Assembly: GCA_958430865.1 (NCBI GenBank)
Contig: CAUDNR010000889.1
Location: 1-23,017, forward strand
Reading direction: 5' to 3'
DNA: 23,017 nt
Origin: Entrophospora sp. SA101
Lineage: Eukaryota > Glomeromycota > Glomeromycetes > Entrophosporales > Entrophosporaceae
In this document: piece by piece, positions 1 through 8,518 of the stretch
How positions within the stretch are numbered: the first letter of the stretch is position 1
How the letters are laid out: each line of letters begins with the position of its first letter
The notes under the pieces: generated by a model
What the model was told of the DNA's origin: nothing
Databases searched by the model: none
What the model saw: only the letters and a program-made list of their open reading frames with translations
Program-made: the position numbers and the translations under genes

Positions 1-244
1 CCGTCAAACCAATGGCCCCACCTCAAAACCAATGGGTTTTTGCTAGTATAAAGTATTCATAACGTTATGATCATACCATACTGGATTTTGGGGTTCAAAC
101 AAAATCAGCACATATGTAAAGAACAACTTCATTATCACCAAGCTTTAATGATCGATTTATTGTGATTCAACAATAAAAGAATTTCAGCATTCTTTGAAGA
201 TTTAAAAGTAATAAAATGTACCCAAACCCCCCGGTCACATTTAC
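1..244. other. Non-coding AT-rich stretch
   Basis: I see no convincing reading frame, intron signal or repeat here. The first 30 bases contain a short imperfect direct repeat (CAAACCAATGG, then AAAACCAATGGG). Possibly the edge of a gene or element that lies outside the window. Confidence 0.5.
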
Positions 245-572
245 TTTGTCGAAAATTATTTCATCAACAATCATTTCATCGACACCCATTTCATTGAAAG
301 TTTGTTTCATCAAAAGTTCATTTTGTCAAATGTTCATTTCATTGAAAGTTCATTTTGTCAAATGTTCATTTCATTGAAAATTATTTCATCCTTGAGCCAG
401 AGACTGAACAAGTTAGATGTGAGGAGTGTGGGAAGTTAGTTAAGAAATTAGGTAAGGAAAGCGGTGTGTGTGGGAAGTGTGAGGAGAAATTTGTTTAATG
501 AAGTTTTTTTGTGACGAAATAATTTTCAACAAAATGAACATTTGACAAAATGATTGTTGATGAAATGAATCA
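245..572. mobile_element. Fold-back (long inverted repeat) element with internal 32-bp tandem repeats
   Basis: The left arm (about 258-390) and right arm (about 511-570) are inverted copies of one another. The outer part, ATTTCATCAACAATCATTT, and the inner part, roughly CATTTTGTCAAATGTTCATT followed by TTGAAAATTATTTC, both recur as reverse complements on the right. The left arm is longer because a 32-bp unit beginning GTTCATTTTGTCAAATG is present in two perfect tandem copies (316-347 and 348-379). The 120-bp centre is richer in G and contains a small cysteine-rich reading frame listed separately. No transposase is visible, so this looks like a non-autonomous fold-back or MITE-like element. 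I could not fix a target-site duplication. Confidence 0.6.
346..498 (+). CDS. Small zinc-ribbon-like reading frame inside the fold-back element (fragment)
   Basis: A 50-codon open frame ends at TAA 496-498. Its last 34 residues (from 394) look protein-like and unlike the AT-rich surroundings: EPETEQVRCEECGK, then a Lys-rich linker, then CGKCEEKFV. Two CxxC pairs separated by about 15 residues would suit a small zinc ribbon. The first 15 or so codons are read through the element's inverted repeat and there is no ATG, so this is more likely the 3' end of a captured exon than a free-standing gene. Base composition is clearly more GC-rich than the arms. Function unknown; expression not shown. Confidence 0.35.
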   Translation, partial: KFILSNVHFIENYFILEPETEQVRCEECGKLVKKLGKESGVCGKCEEKFV

Positions 573-764
573 GACACATATGATCAATAATTTATTGAAT
601 TTTTCTTGGCATCAGCATGAAGAATCTTCATGCTCACATTATTTTTTATCTGCTAATGTTTTTCCATATTGATTGGGGAATGGCCCTATTGCTCAGTCTG
701 TCAACAAACAATATTAATATTCCATTGAAAAACACAGCATCAAAATACACTTGTCATAATTGAA
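573..764. other. Non-coding spacer
   Basis: AT-rich DNA with a short hairpin (GCATGAAGA, three bases, TCTTCATGC, near 614-634). I see no gene. Confidence 0.4.
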
Positions 765-878
765 ATGAAATTAAAAAAGGACGAATGGACCAGAGTAATG
801 CGATACAGAGATCCTGACATTATTGAAGAAATGATCCTAAAAGCCCAATTTGGAATTTGCGGTGGCAATAAGGACTAG
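765..878 (+). CDS. Short unidentified reading frame, possibly cut by the hAT insertion
   Basis: An ATG-started 37-codon frame beginning MKLKKDEWTRVMRYRDPDI and ending at TAG 876-878. Its composition (charged, Trp and Arg present) is more protein-like than random AT-rich DNA. The stop codon lies inside the left inverted repeat of the hAT element that starts near 875, so the original frame may have continued beyond the insertion site. No family recognised. It could equally be a chance frame. Confidence 0.2.
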   Translation: MKLKKDEWTRVMRYRDPDIIEEMILKAQFGICGGNKD

Positions 879-1647
879 AGGCCTGCACGGGTCATCATAA
901 TTTAATGGTTACCCAACCTGAACCCGTATAAATTTATAATTTGCAACCCAAACCCAACTTGTATATACACAAGAAATTTCAATCCAAACCCGAACTCAAC
1001 CCATTTAACAACATTGTAACACAATTTTATTTAAAAAATAACTCTTATTGCAATTGTTCGTTACAAGAAAGAAAATTTTACTATATGAGCTTCTTTATAC
1101 AAGAATACTATCAATTGTTTGTGGATTTAAATTTGAGCGAAGCTCATTAACTGTAAGTCCAGCTGCACTAAACTCTCTTCACTAGGTGCATTGGAACATA
1201 TAATAGGCAGCAAGCCTTGAAAGTCTTGGATAAACATGTTGATGGACTTTCCACCATTCTAAAATATTAAAGTTATCATCTTTTTGTATTTTTGTTGATA
1301 AATACAAATCAACTTCATCTTTGTCATCATCTTCATCATCACTATCATCATAATATTTGCTAAAATCACCTAACTCTACGTTTGAATTTGAAGTTGAAAT
1401 TGTAGTTGATAATATTGCTTGCATAGAATTATCATCATTATTACTGTCAGCATCAACACTATCATCATTAATTGTTAGATTGCCACAATGTCTTTTAATT
1501 TCATTTTTTACCCAGATGGCATCATCAATTTTTTCAATTTTTTCATAAGAGGATCGAAAAAAATGGCTAATTTACATATATAATTCATTTAAATTCGGGT
1601 TCGGGTCGGGTTGAAACACGGGACCCAACCCGATGCAGGCTCTAGCT
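870..1647 (-). mobile_element. Decayed, internally deleted hAT-family DNA transposon
   Basis: Terminal inverted repeats are visible: CTAGAGGCCTGCACGGGT at 875-892 and, reversed, CTAGAGCCTGCATCGGGT at 1628-1645. Both are followed inward by subterminal runs of CCCGAACCC-type motifs. Between them, on the minus strand, are pieces of a hAT transposase C-terminus. GTGGCAAT (862-869) and GTAGCAAT (1648-1655) would form an 8-bp target-site duplication, the size expected for hAT, with one mismatch, but a few extra bases sit between them and the clear inverted repeats. The element is under 0.8 kb against 2.5-4 kb for complete hATs, so most of the transposase is gone. Confidence 0.75.
1080..1575 (-). 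pseudogene. hAT transposase C-terminal (dimerisation) domain remnant
   Basis: On the minus strand, in order: LAIFFDPLMKKLKKL (compare the LAxFLDPRFK motif), then after a frame change an acidic linker, then DEVDLYLSTKIQKDDNFNIL, EWWKVHQHVYPRLSRLA and YYMF. After another frame change come SAAGLTVNELRSNL and NPQTIDSILVY. This order is the hAT C-terminal dimerisation region, where E/D-WW, P-x-L-x-x-LA, SAAG and L-R-x-x-L-x-P are hallmark positions. At least two frameshifts separate the pieces, and the RNase H-like catalytic core is absent. It cannot encode a working transposase. Confidence 0.8.
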
Positions 1648-1969
1648 GTAGCAATATTTTTGTCAATTACCATTTTGTTTTCTTTACATTGTCCATAAAC
1701 TCTTGATATAATTGTTTATTAGTTAATTTTCAACATATTGAAATAAATTTTCTGGAAAAGAGGCATATTATGATCCCAGCAACAGACGGTTCTTTTATTG
1801 GATAGGGAAAGCATCAGGTGCTATACTTTACAGAATAATAATAATATTAGCCGCGGAATTTTATTAATTATCACGTACGTGAAGTATTAATTTGTTATTT
1901 ATCGCTTATTTGGTTTATTTGAAAACAAAAAGGATTAGTATGTTTTATTCTAACAAGGTTTAAAAATAA
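1646..1969. promoter_or_regulatory. Upstream region of PRP38, with a 12-bp perfect palindrome
   Basis: This 324-bp stretch has no reading frame of note and should contain the PRP38 promoter and 5' UTR. TCACGTACGTGA at 1871-1882 is a perfect 12-bp palindrome containing two overlapping CACGT-type cores (bZIP or bHLH half-site-like). It lies about 90 bp before the ATG and next to the rare GC-rich hexamer CCGCGG. I see no clear TATA box that stands out from the AT background. Regulatory role is inference. Confidence 0.35.
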
Positions 1970-2760
1970 ATGGCAAATCGTACAGTTCCAGATGCGATCG
2001 CTATACATGGAACAAATCCACAATATTTAATAGAAAAAATTATAAGGACCAGGATATACGAATCTCTTTATTGGAAAGAATATTGTTTTGGATTGACAGG
2101 TAAATGAAAAAAAAAATTTTTGAATTCATCTGGGGCTTTTTTAAAAAAATTTAACAAAAAAAAATTATATTAAGCTGAAACTTTAATAGATCGAGCTATT
2201 GACTTACAATCAATTGGTGGACAATATGGTAACCAAAAGCCTACTGAATTTCTTTGCTTGACATTAAAATTACTTCAACTACAACCAAGTAAAGAGATCA
2301 TCATAGAATTTATTAAAGATGAAAATTACAAGTATGTGATAAAAAACATTGTATCTTCTTTTTTAATATATATACTCATAAGACTGTTTTTTTTATATAT
2401 ATAATTTAGATATTTGAGGGCATTAGGTGCATTTTACCTAAGGCTTGTTGGAACCTCTTTAGAAATTTATCAATACCTTGAACCATTATTGAATGACTAT
2501 CGTAAATTAAGGAAAAGAACAATAGGTAATTACTATTTACCAAATTTTTAATTGGTTTTTTGATTTGAGTTAAAAATTGAAATATATAAATTTTTTTTGT
2601 TTAAGATGGTGGGTTTATAATTGTACATATGGATGAATTTATCGATGAATTGTTACGTGAAGATCGTGTATGCGATATAATATTACCTAGAATAATTAAA
2701 CGACATGTATTAGAAGAAAATGAAGATTTAAAGCCGCGTGAAAGTGGGTTATGTGATTAA
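1970..2760 (+). CDS. PRP38: Pre-mRNA-splicing factor 38 (PRP38 family), four exons
   Basis: Exons 1970-2099, 2175-2331, 2410-2525 and 2606-2760 join in frame through GT-AG introns (donors GTAAAT, GTATGT, GTAATT) into a 185-residue protein. Prp38 is a nuclear protein of the U4/U6.U5 tri-snRNP needed for spliceosome activation. The product matches the family end to end: MANRTVPDAIAIHGTNPQYL, IEKIIRTRIYESLYWKEYCF, the PTEFLCLTLKLLQLQPSKEI core helix, NYKYLRALGAFYLRL (across intron 2), YLEPLLNDYRKLRKRT, VHMDEFIDELL, LPRIIKRHVLEENEDLKPRE. It stops right after the folded domain and has no Arg/Ser-rich tail, unlike the human protein of about 312 residues. The start gives the conserved N-terminus. 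Introns are 74-80 nt. A further 3' exon cannot be excluded. Confidence 0.93.
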
Positions 2761-2873
2761 TGTGTTCAAATGGGCAGAAATTTATACTACATAAAGAGGT
2801 TATTGATATAAACACTACGTTTCATCCACTTCAATTCAATCAATATAAATTTAAAATTTTATTAATTAATAAT

Positions 2874-3420
2874 TTATATCTTCATTCTGTTTGGAATATA
2901 ATTGCTACCAATAATACCAAGAGTATCATCATCATCATCATCATCATCATTGATAATTCCTTTGCCTTTCTTCTCAACAATTTGAAACACTCTATATTCA
3001 TCAATAGAAAACCCAGATCAAATACTAAATTCGTAATTGTGTTAAACACAACAAGATGCATTATTTTCCTTAAAAATTTCACCTTTCAATCCACCTCCAA
3101 AACATGGTCCATAATACATACTTTGAAAAATTGCTTTTTCATGATTTGCCACTCTAGTAATAATCGGATCAAATTTAAATACTTTATCATCCAATGAAAA
3201 ATAAAATTTTTTGCAGTTTACTATAGTTGGCACCAATTTTTTGGACCATATCCACTTAAAATTTCATTGGCACTCTCAACCATGAAATACTATGAATGTT
3301 GGTCCTTTCACATAAAGAATGAAATTATTTTGGGCGAATCTGCCGCAACAACAGTTTCAAATTATGCTTGTTTAATAATTTCTGTGACCAACCAATAAAA
3401 TTACTAAAACAGATAAACAA
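2874..3420 (-). pseudogene. Decayed TLDc-domain gene (C-terminal part)
   Basis: From 3236 down to the stop at 2874-2876 one frame reads KNFIFSLDD-like sequence (here KKFYFSLDDKVFK), then YYGPCFGGG, then SGFSIDEYRVFQIVEKKG and a run of eight Asp. This is the C-terminal half of a TLDc domain, where YGPxFGGG and the closing D-E/D-Y-x-VFQI strand are characteristic. It is broken by in-frame TAA (3042-3044) and TGA (3018-3020). Upstream, the start of the domain survives in shifted frames: KHNLKLLLRQIRPK, FHSLC, GPTFIVFHG, SANEILSGYGP. TLDc proteins, often fused to BTB domains, are numerous in Rhizophagus-like fungi; no BTB part is seen here. It converges on PRP38 with 113 bp between the stop codons. 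Confidence 0.75.
2925..2948. repeat. (ATC)8 trinucleotide microsatellite
   Basis: Eight perfect ATC units. On the minus strand they read as eight GAT (Asp) codons inside the TLDc remnant, just after the domain end. Confidence 0.95.
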
Positions 3421-3878
3421 ATAAATAAAAGATAATTATTGTTATTTCTAAAAAAACAATTGAAGAAAATTGTTGATTATACTAAAACATTAAAACAGAT
3501 TTTTTTATCTTAAAATTAATGCACAATGTAGTCTTCTGAGATTTTTGCTGAATGTATCATTTGACCTAATAAAGTCTAATTGAAATGTACTAAAAAAAAA
3601 TAAACAAATGTTTGAAAATTTTTTTTTTTTAATCAAAAAAGAAATTTCAAAATATAAAAATATGATAGATTTTGGACTGAGTTTGATGTATCAAAAAAAC
3701 CATTTAATGACATTAATTCAACCAAACCTTTTTTAAAAAAAACTGACTATCACTTGTGTGATTGATTCAATCATTAACACTGAGAAACAAACAATTTCAG
3801 AATTATTGAAATTAATGGCATTGAAATAAATAATAATTTTTTAATTATATAGATAAAAAATAAACAAGACTTAGCTAT
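3421..3878. other. Non-coding AT-rich spacer
   Basis: Long A and T runs. No frame or structure that I can support. It may include degraded upstream parts of the TLDc gene and the 3' flank of the small frame at 3879-4067. Confidence 0.5.
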
Positions 3879-4067
3879 TTAATCATTTCTTTGTATGTGA
3901 ATGCCTCCATCCATCAAATATTCATGATGGTCATGATTATTATTTGATACATTTGATGTTATAATTGACATAACAAACAATTGCATCACCCAAGTAGTAA
4001 CAATACTAAGGCCATGCATAAATGAAACTTTTAATAATGCGTGTCTACCCAGATCTCTGGGATTCAC
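3879..4067 (-). CDS. Possible terminal exon of a small membrane protein
   Basis: An open frame with no ATG at its upstream end, running to a stop codon at 3879. It begins as NPRDLGRHALLKVSFMHG, followed by a hydrophobic segment of about 20 residues (LSIVTTWVMQLFVMSIITS) and a hydrophilic His- and Asn-rich tail (NNNHDHHEY). A splice acceptor (ATCCCAG) lies at its upstream end, so it could be a last exon whose upstream exons I could not find. The K-x-S/F-x-x-HG-x-S pattern before a membrane helix is only faintly like the last helix of TMEM205-type proteins, and I do not assign that. It could also be a chance frame. Confidence 0.3.
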   Translation of the reverse strand: MNPRDLGRHALLKVSFMHGLSIVTTWVMQLFVMSIITSNVSNNNHDHHEYLMDGGIHIQRND

Positions 4068-4164
4068 AAAATAAATTTTTTTTCATGATTATCAATTATG
4101 GTTCCTTATGAATAATAAATCTGATGTTGATTGCAGGTGTCAGATTTAATTAAAAAATTTCCTA

Positions 4165-4455
4165 TCACAAACATGCAAGCGAATGCAATTGCACACCCTT
4201 AGCACCATGGAATTTTTTCCACAAGTATGGGCAGATTGAACAAGTTGGAAGGCTTTTGACAAAACTTTCCCTATCCTCCCCTCAAACCAGGCTTGCTGTC
4301 GCCATATGGGCATTGATCACTGATAGCTGGTGCTTGTGTGATGATTGCTGTGTGCTATTGCCACACTAGCATAAAAGTTGGCACCTGCAACTGGTTGAAA
4401 ATTCTCCAGCTCAGGAGATTGCAACCTGGGTTGCTGTTTTGGATTTTCCCTGGAT
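4165..4455 (-). pseudogene. Decayed coding block of unknown family, broken only by stop codons
   Basis: A single minus-strand frame spans the block and is interrupted at TGA 4411-4413, TAG 4366-4368 and TGA 4282-4284, with its own end at TGA 4165-4167. Readable parts include AGEFSTSCRCQLLC, CGNSTQQSSHKHQLSVINAH, GEDRESFVKSLPTCSICPYL and HGAKGVQLHSLACL. Several Cys pairs (CRC, CSIC) are present. Base composition is more GC-rich than the flanks, as in the neighbouring block 4593-5190. The three stops are each one C-to-T change from CGA or CAG. No family recognised. The neighbouring block lies upstream on the same strand, so both could be parts of one gene or mobile element. Confidence 0.4.
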
Positions 4456-4592
4456 TCAGTGTTTTACAAAAGATGTATATAATCATGTGATAATTTTAAC
4501 TACAGGACAGAGGAATGATTGGGCAAAATTATAAATTGGTTAGTACCAAAAAAAAACAGAGCATTTAGGAAAGTGATTATACAAAACAAACA

Positions 4593-5190
4593 CTATTTTA
4601 CAACTTTCCTCTTAACATCAGAGTCCAAATGCAATTTCAGGGCCACCAACCCTGCTCTGAATTGTAACCTTCTGTGCTTGAATGAGCTGCAGATTCTCGT
4701 GATATTCCTCCAGAGTTGCAACATCTTGGTCACAGTGCCATCCTTATCCTAGAGGTGGGATTGTTGCAAGTAACTTTTCGACCAGCATGCCAGCAGCCTT
4801 CTCTGGTCTGAGAAGATTAGTGAAAAGGTCCTTGACGATTGATGCAGTCATGGTAAACTCCAGGGCCATACACTCCCCCTGGAGTTCTGTTGCATCGTTG
4901 TATCATCGGATAGCCATGGTCAGATTAGCCTTGTGTACACGAGGAATATGTGAGAATGACTGTAATGTGTTCAAGGCAGCATGCGTGCTTCAACCAACAC
5001 CTGTAAATTTCCGATAATCAAACGTCACATACTCAAAATGTTTCTTTTTAAATGGTGTGCTGCCTTGATATCTTGTGATTATAATATTTATATTATTAAT
5101 ATTATTGATTACGAAAAACAAAATACTATCAATGAAAATCTTTTAATTACCCAGCAAGATCTGCTCCACGTTTTGATTTCCAATTAAAAT
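4593..5190 (-). pseudogene. Decayed two-exon coding block of unknown family
   Basis: An upstream exon ending at 5151 (KSKRGADLAG) joins across a 79-nt GT-AG intron (5072-5150) to YQGSTPFKKKHFEYVTFDYR, exactly in frame. The same frame continues with ALNTLQSFSHIPRVHKANL, YNDATELQGECMALEFTMTA, FTNLLRPEKAAGMLVEKLL and ATLEEYHENLQLIQAQ. It is interrupted by TGA 4990-4992, TGA 4903-4905 and TAA 4744-4746. After about 4650 an overlapping frame (LVALKLHLDSDVKRKVVK, stop 4593-4595) reads better, suggesting one frameshift near the end. The content is mostly helical and charged. I do not recognise the family; its GC-richer composition and decay suggest a multicopy lineage gene or transposon gene. Exons upstream of 5190 are not resolved. 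Confidence 0.5.
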
Positions 5191-5572
5191 GTTTATATAA
5201 AATAAAAAATATCAATCAATACAAATAAAAAAAAGTACCTCTGGTTAGTTATTAACACATCTTCTTTAGGAGACCCAAACCAAACCAAACAACAACACTC
5301 ACGTTTTGTCATCTTGGACTCTGTCAAAAAATAAAAAAAATCAAATTGCGTCTGTCCTACCAAAAAAAAAACCAATAGATAAATAATTAGCTTGTACGCG
5401 TTTGTCAATCACAAACTTCTTTCTTTTTATATAAAAAATGTACCGTCAAAACAAAGCAAAAAGAAGTACCGACAATAATCGGAAAGCAGTAGCTAGGTAA
5501 GTGTTTTAAGGATGGTGGTGGTGGTTATCACCCACCACTCGTTGTTACTCTAGTTTTATTCAATTTTAAAAG
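5191..5572. promoter_or_regulatory. Region upstream of the gene at 5573
   Basis: AT-rich. It contains a hairpin, GTGGTGG with loop TTATCAC and CCACCAC, about 45 bp before the ATG at 5573, and a minus-strand segment with splice-like signals (TTTTTTGACAG, and GTGAGT after ATGACAAAAC near 5305) that could be a first exon of the decayed minus-strand gene. No promoter element can be named with confidence. Confidence 0.3.
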
Positions 5573-7597
5573 ATGCCTCTTCAAAAAAGAAAGAAAAATC
5601 AAAATACCAAAGGAAAAAACCAAGAAAATATTTCTGGAACTTTTAAATTATCCGAAGAAAGTGTGCCAAAAAGGAAAAAGAACAATGATCATGAAAAGAT
5701 ATATGTACGCATTTTTTTAGATATATTTATTACTTTGTGATTTTATTCCTAATGAAGACCTTAATATTTAGGGTGATCCAAAACGAACAAAAACTATTGA
5801 TAAAGCAGAAAATATAGATGATAGTAGGACAGATTCAGAATATGATGAGGAAGATTTAAACTACGACGACGATTTAGACTATGATGATGATAATGATGAT
5901 GTAGATTATAGTAACTACGATATCGATCCAAATATTGAGTTATCAGAAAAACAGATACCAGTCCAAAGTCACTTAAAGTACCCCAATAAAGACAGTCCAG
6001 ACAACATTTGGAAGTTGCCTTCTGGCAAATCTATTGATAAAATAATTCGTGGCCCTAAAAATCTGCACAAATCGCAGTAGGTTTTATCTTCTTTATTTCT
6101 TCTCTTCATGTCTCTTGATCTAACAAATTAGCCCGTGTAATTTGTACGTAGCCCGTCATGTCTAGGTATTTTACGCATTGGATCAAAAATCAGGAAGCCG
6201 GAATGGATTAAGCAAGAGGATTGGGATTATTTAAATTCAAGTGTTGAATATCCGCATTACAATTTATCAACCGAAATTGAAGATCTATTCAATGTACTAT
6301 TAGAAACTGTAAGTACAAATAGTACAAATGCTCATTTATTTTAATGAAAATGTTATTTATATATTTTTATTATTAATCAATAACAGAATTCATTAAATGA
6401 GTATAAAAATTGTCTTTATAATGTCACATTTGACCGTGAGAAAAATATAGAAATGACATTTGTAACAGATGTCCTATTATGGTTGTAAGTATAAAGGTTT
6501 TGTAGAAGTACTGTTTATTTCTCACAATTTATTTTTTAATTTATTTTAATTTTGAAGTGCAAAAAACATATTCAACACTACATCGGCTTTCCATAGTATA
6601 AATAAGAATGAAGCATTGTTGGGATCGCTTATGATTCATCCAGTACTACAATACCTTGTGAATGCAACCAATCACATTATATACGTGCCGTATGTTTTTT
6701 GATTAAAATATCAAATTAATACTTTCATTCTTCTTTATAATATTAAATATGCAAGTTTTTTCAAAAAATATAGGTGAGATTTATCTTAAAGCTAGTGCAA
6801 ATCAGCGATTATTATGACGTAACCTCAAACCTGATGATGATAAACCCTTGGGCATGAAAGTTGATGGTTCTTTCCAGTCTCCAAATGATAAAGGGCTAGA
6901 AATCGGCATGGTTGAATTATCCGGTGGATACTTAACCAAGGATACACCTCGTTATTTAAAGGATCACGTAAAGGGAAATTGGGGATGCCGTGATCTCCTT
7001 AATGAAATAATTACAAAATACAATCATGGTGACTATAAAATTCTGAGACATTTACGTGTTTGGTTTTTCCATATACATGGTAAGTTAATAGATAAGCTGA
7101 ATCTTAATTTTTGCATTTGTTAATAAATTGTCTTTGCTTGTGCATAGGTCTTGAAGTACAAATATGGGGCATGGATTTGCCCGTTGCAAAAACTTATCGA
7201 ATGTTTCTTATTGATGCATTTTATCTTCCAATCAGTTGGGATAACCGGTCCACGCATTAAGGGTTTTGCAAAATCTTAGGGTAAGAAAGATCTTCATTCC
7301 TTTGTATTGAAGGTATTGGAATATCTCATTCTGATCATTATTCGTTTTCATACAGAGAGGTTTAGATGATTCTCTTGAGGTACTCGAGGAATTCAAAAAG
7401 TCACATCGCCGAAATACAATTATACACTTTCAATCTCCAAACTAAAAAGATATATGGGTGATGCTAAGAGTTCACCGCAAAAACCTATGGGAAAAAAATC
7501 ACATATCATAAATCCAGTGGTGCATCACATGTATCATGATCATGATGATTCCAACGATTATTATGATCCACCTTCACCATCTCCATCAAGACATTAA
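5573..7597 (+). pseudogene. Eight-exon lineage-type gene of unknown function with a broken 3' half
   Basis: Exons 5573-5704, 5772-6076, 6194-6308, 6387-6484 and 6558-6689 join in frame through good GT-AG introns (GTACGC, GTAGGT, GTAAGT, GTAAGT, GTATGT). They encode a basic N-terminus (MPLQKRKKNQNTKGKNQEN), an Asp-rich segment (NYDDDLDYDDDNDDVDY) and a helical part (SSVEYPHYNLSTEIEDLF, FVTDVLLWLFAKNIFNTTSA). Exon 6 (about 6774-7079) carries the conserved-looking core, KVDGSFQSPNDKGLEIGMVE then LSGGYLTKD, but is entered out of frame and has TGA at 6815-6817. Exon 7 (7148-7280) reads LEVQIWGMDLPVAKTYRMFL and then hits TAA 7258-7260 through a frameshift. Exon 8 (7356-7597) shifts again before PPSPSPSRH. 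The D...E-x-S strand pair faintly resembles a PD-(D/E)xK nuclease core; this is speculative. I remember no name for the family. Confidence 0.6.
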
Positions 7598-8518
7598 AGA
7601 TGAAATTAAAGTTTTTATTTACTATACATTGGATTTAGATTTAATGAAACATTTTTGTAACGTGATTATTGAATTATTGGTTAGCGAGTACGTGTAAAAT
7701 TTACTTTGCATTCTTAAAATAATATTCTTGGGATATGAAATGGGAATTGTTAAGTCTTACTATAAAAGTATAATAAAAAATTAATAAAGTATTCCACAAT
7801 AGAACCTATTAATCATTATCAGATTGCGCGATCTGCAATGTTTTTATTCATGATTTAGTCTTGATTTGATACTGTAAACGTTCAAATAATTATCACAATT
7901 ATTTAACGTTTTTAATAAAAAGGTAATTTAATTGTTTTAAAATTACAAAAGTTATCCTTTATTTGATTAAATTTTAGTCCTTTAAATAATAAAATTACAT
8001 GTCTTAAAATAATATAAATTATAAATTATATTGTAATAATTAAATAAATTAAAATACAATCTCTAGATTGTATGGAAAGCTTATAGACTTCCCGGAAAGT
8101 ACAATCATAGTTAAAGATAACTTTTATTAAACATAATATAAAAATAATAAATAATATAATAGTATTCTCCTCAATCTAACAATATGAATAATAATATGAC
8201 GTCTAAAACCTCTAATAAAATATATGATTACAATTATAATAATATCTTTAATTCTTTAGCACCACAACAATAATACCGATTGTTAATAGGATTTTTATGG
8301 ATTACCAAATATGGTAATAAAAATTAATTACCAAATTAGAATTATTATATTTTTTTTTTTGTGATCAATAATAATTCAGGGATTGTTACAGATACCCTGT
8401 GATAAACATATTTGATTCATATTTTTTGGAATCTTTGATGACGGCCCGTCGCCGAAAATTTGATACTTTAGTTACATTTTAAATAAATAATAAGATATAA
8501 AAAATCCATTACTAAAAC
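7598..8518. other. Long non-coding AT-rich spacer
   Basis: No gene found in about 920 bp. Visible structure is limited to local hairpins: ACAATC, TCTA, GATTGT near 8057-8072, and CAGGG...CCCTG near 8378-8400. A rare GC-rich patch, GACGGCCCGTCGCCG, lies near 8441 and contains the palindromic core ACGGCCCGT. It probably includes the 3' UTR of the preceding gene. Confidence 0.5.

Noticed and set aside
2760..3197. 145-codon plus-strand frame after PRP38
   Set aside because: It is antisense to the TLDc remnant and contains an Ile run from the ATC repeat; the minus strand gives recognisable domain motifs.
4165..4455. Plus-strand coding reading of the GC-richer block
   Set aside because: Plus-strand frames are shorter and cross stops; the minus strand gives one continuous frame with three C-to-T-type stops.
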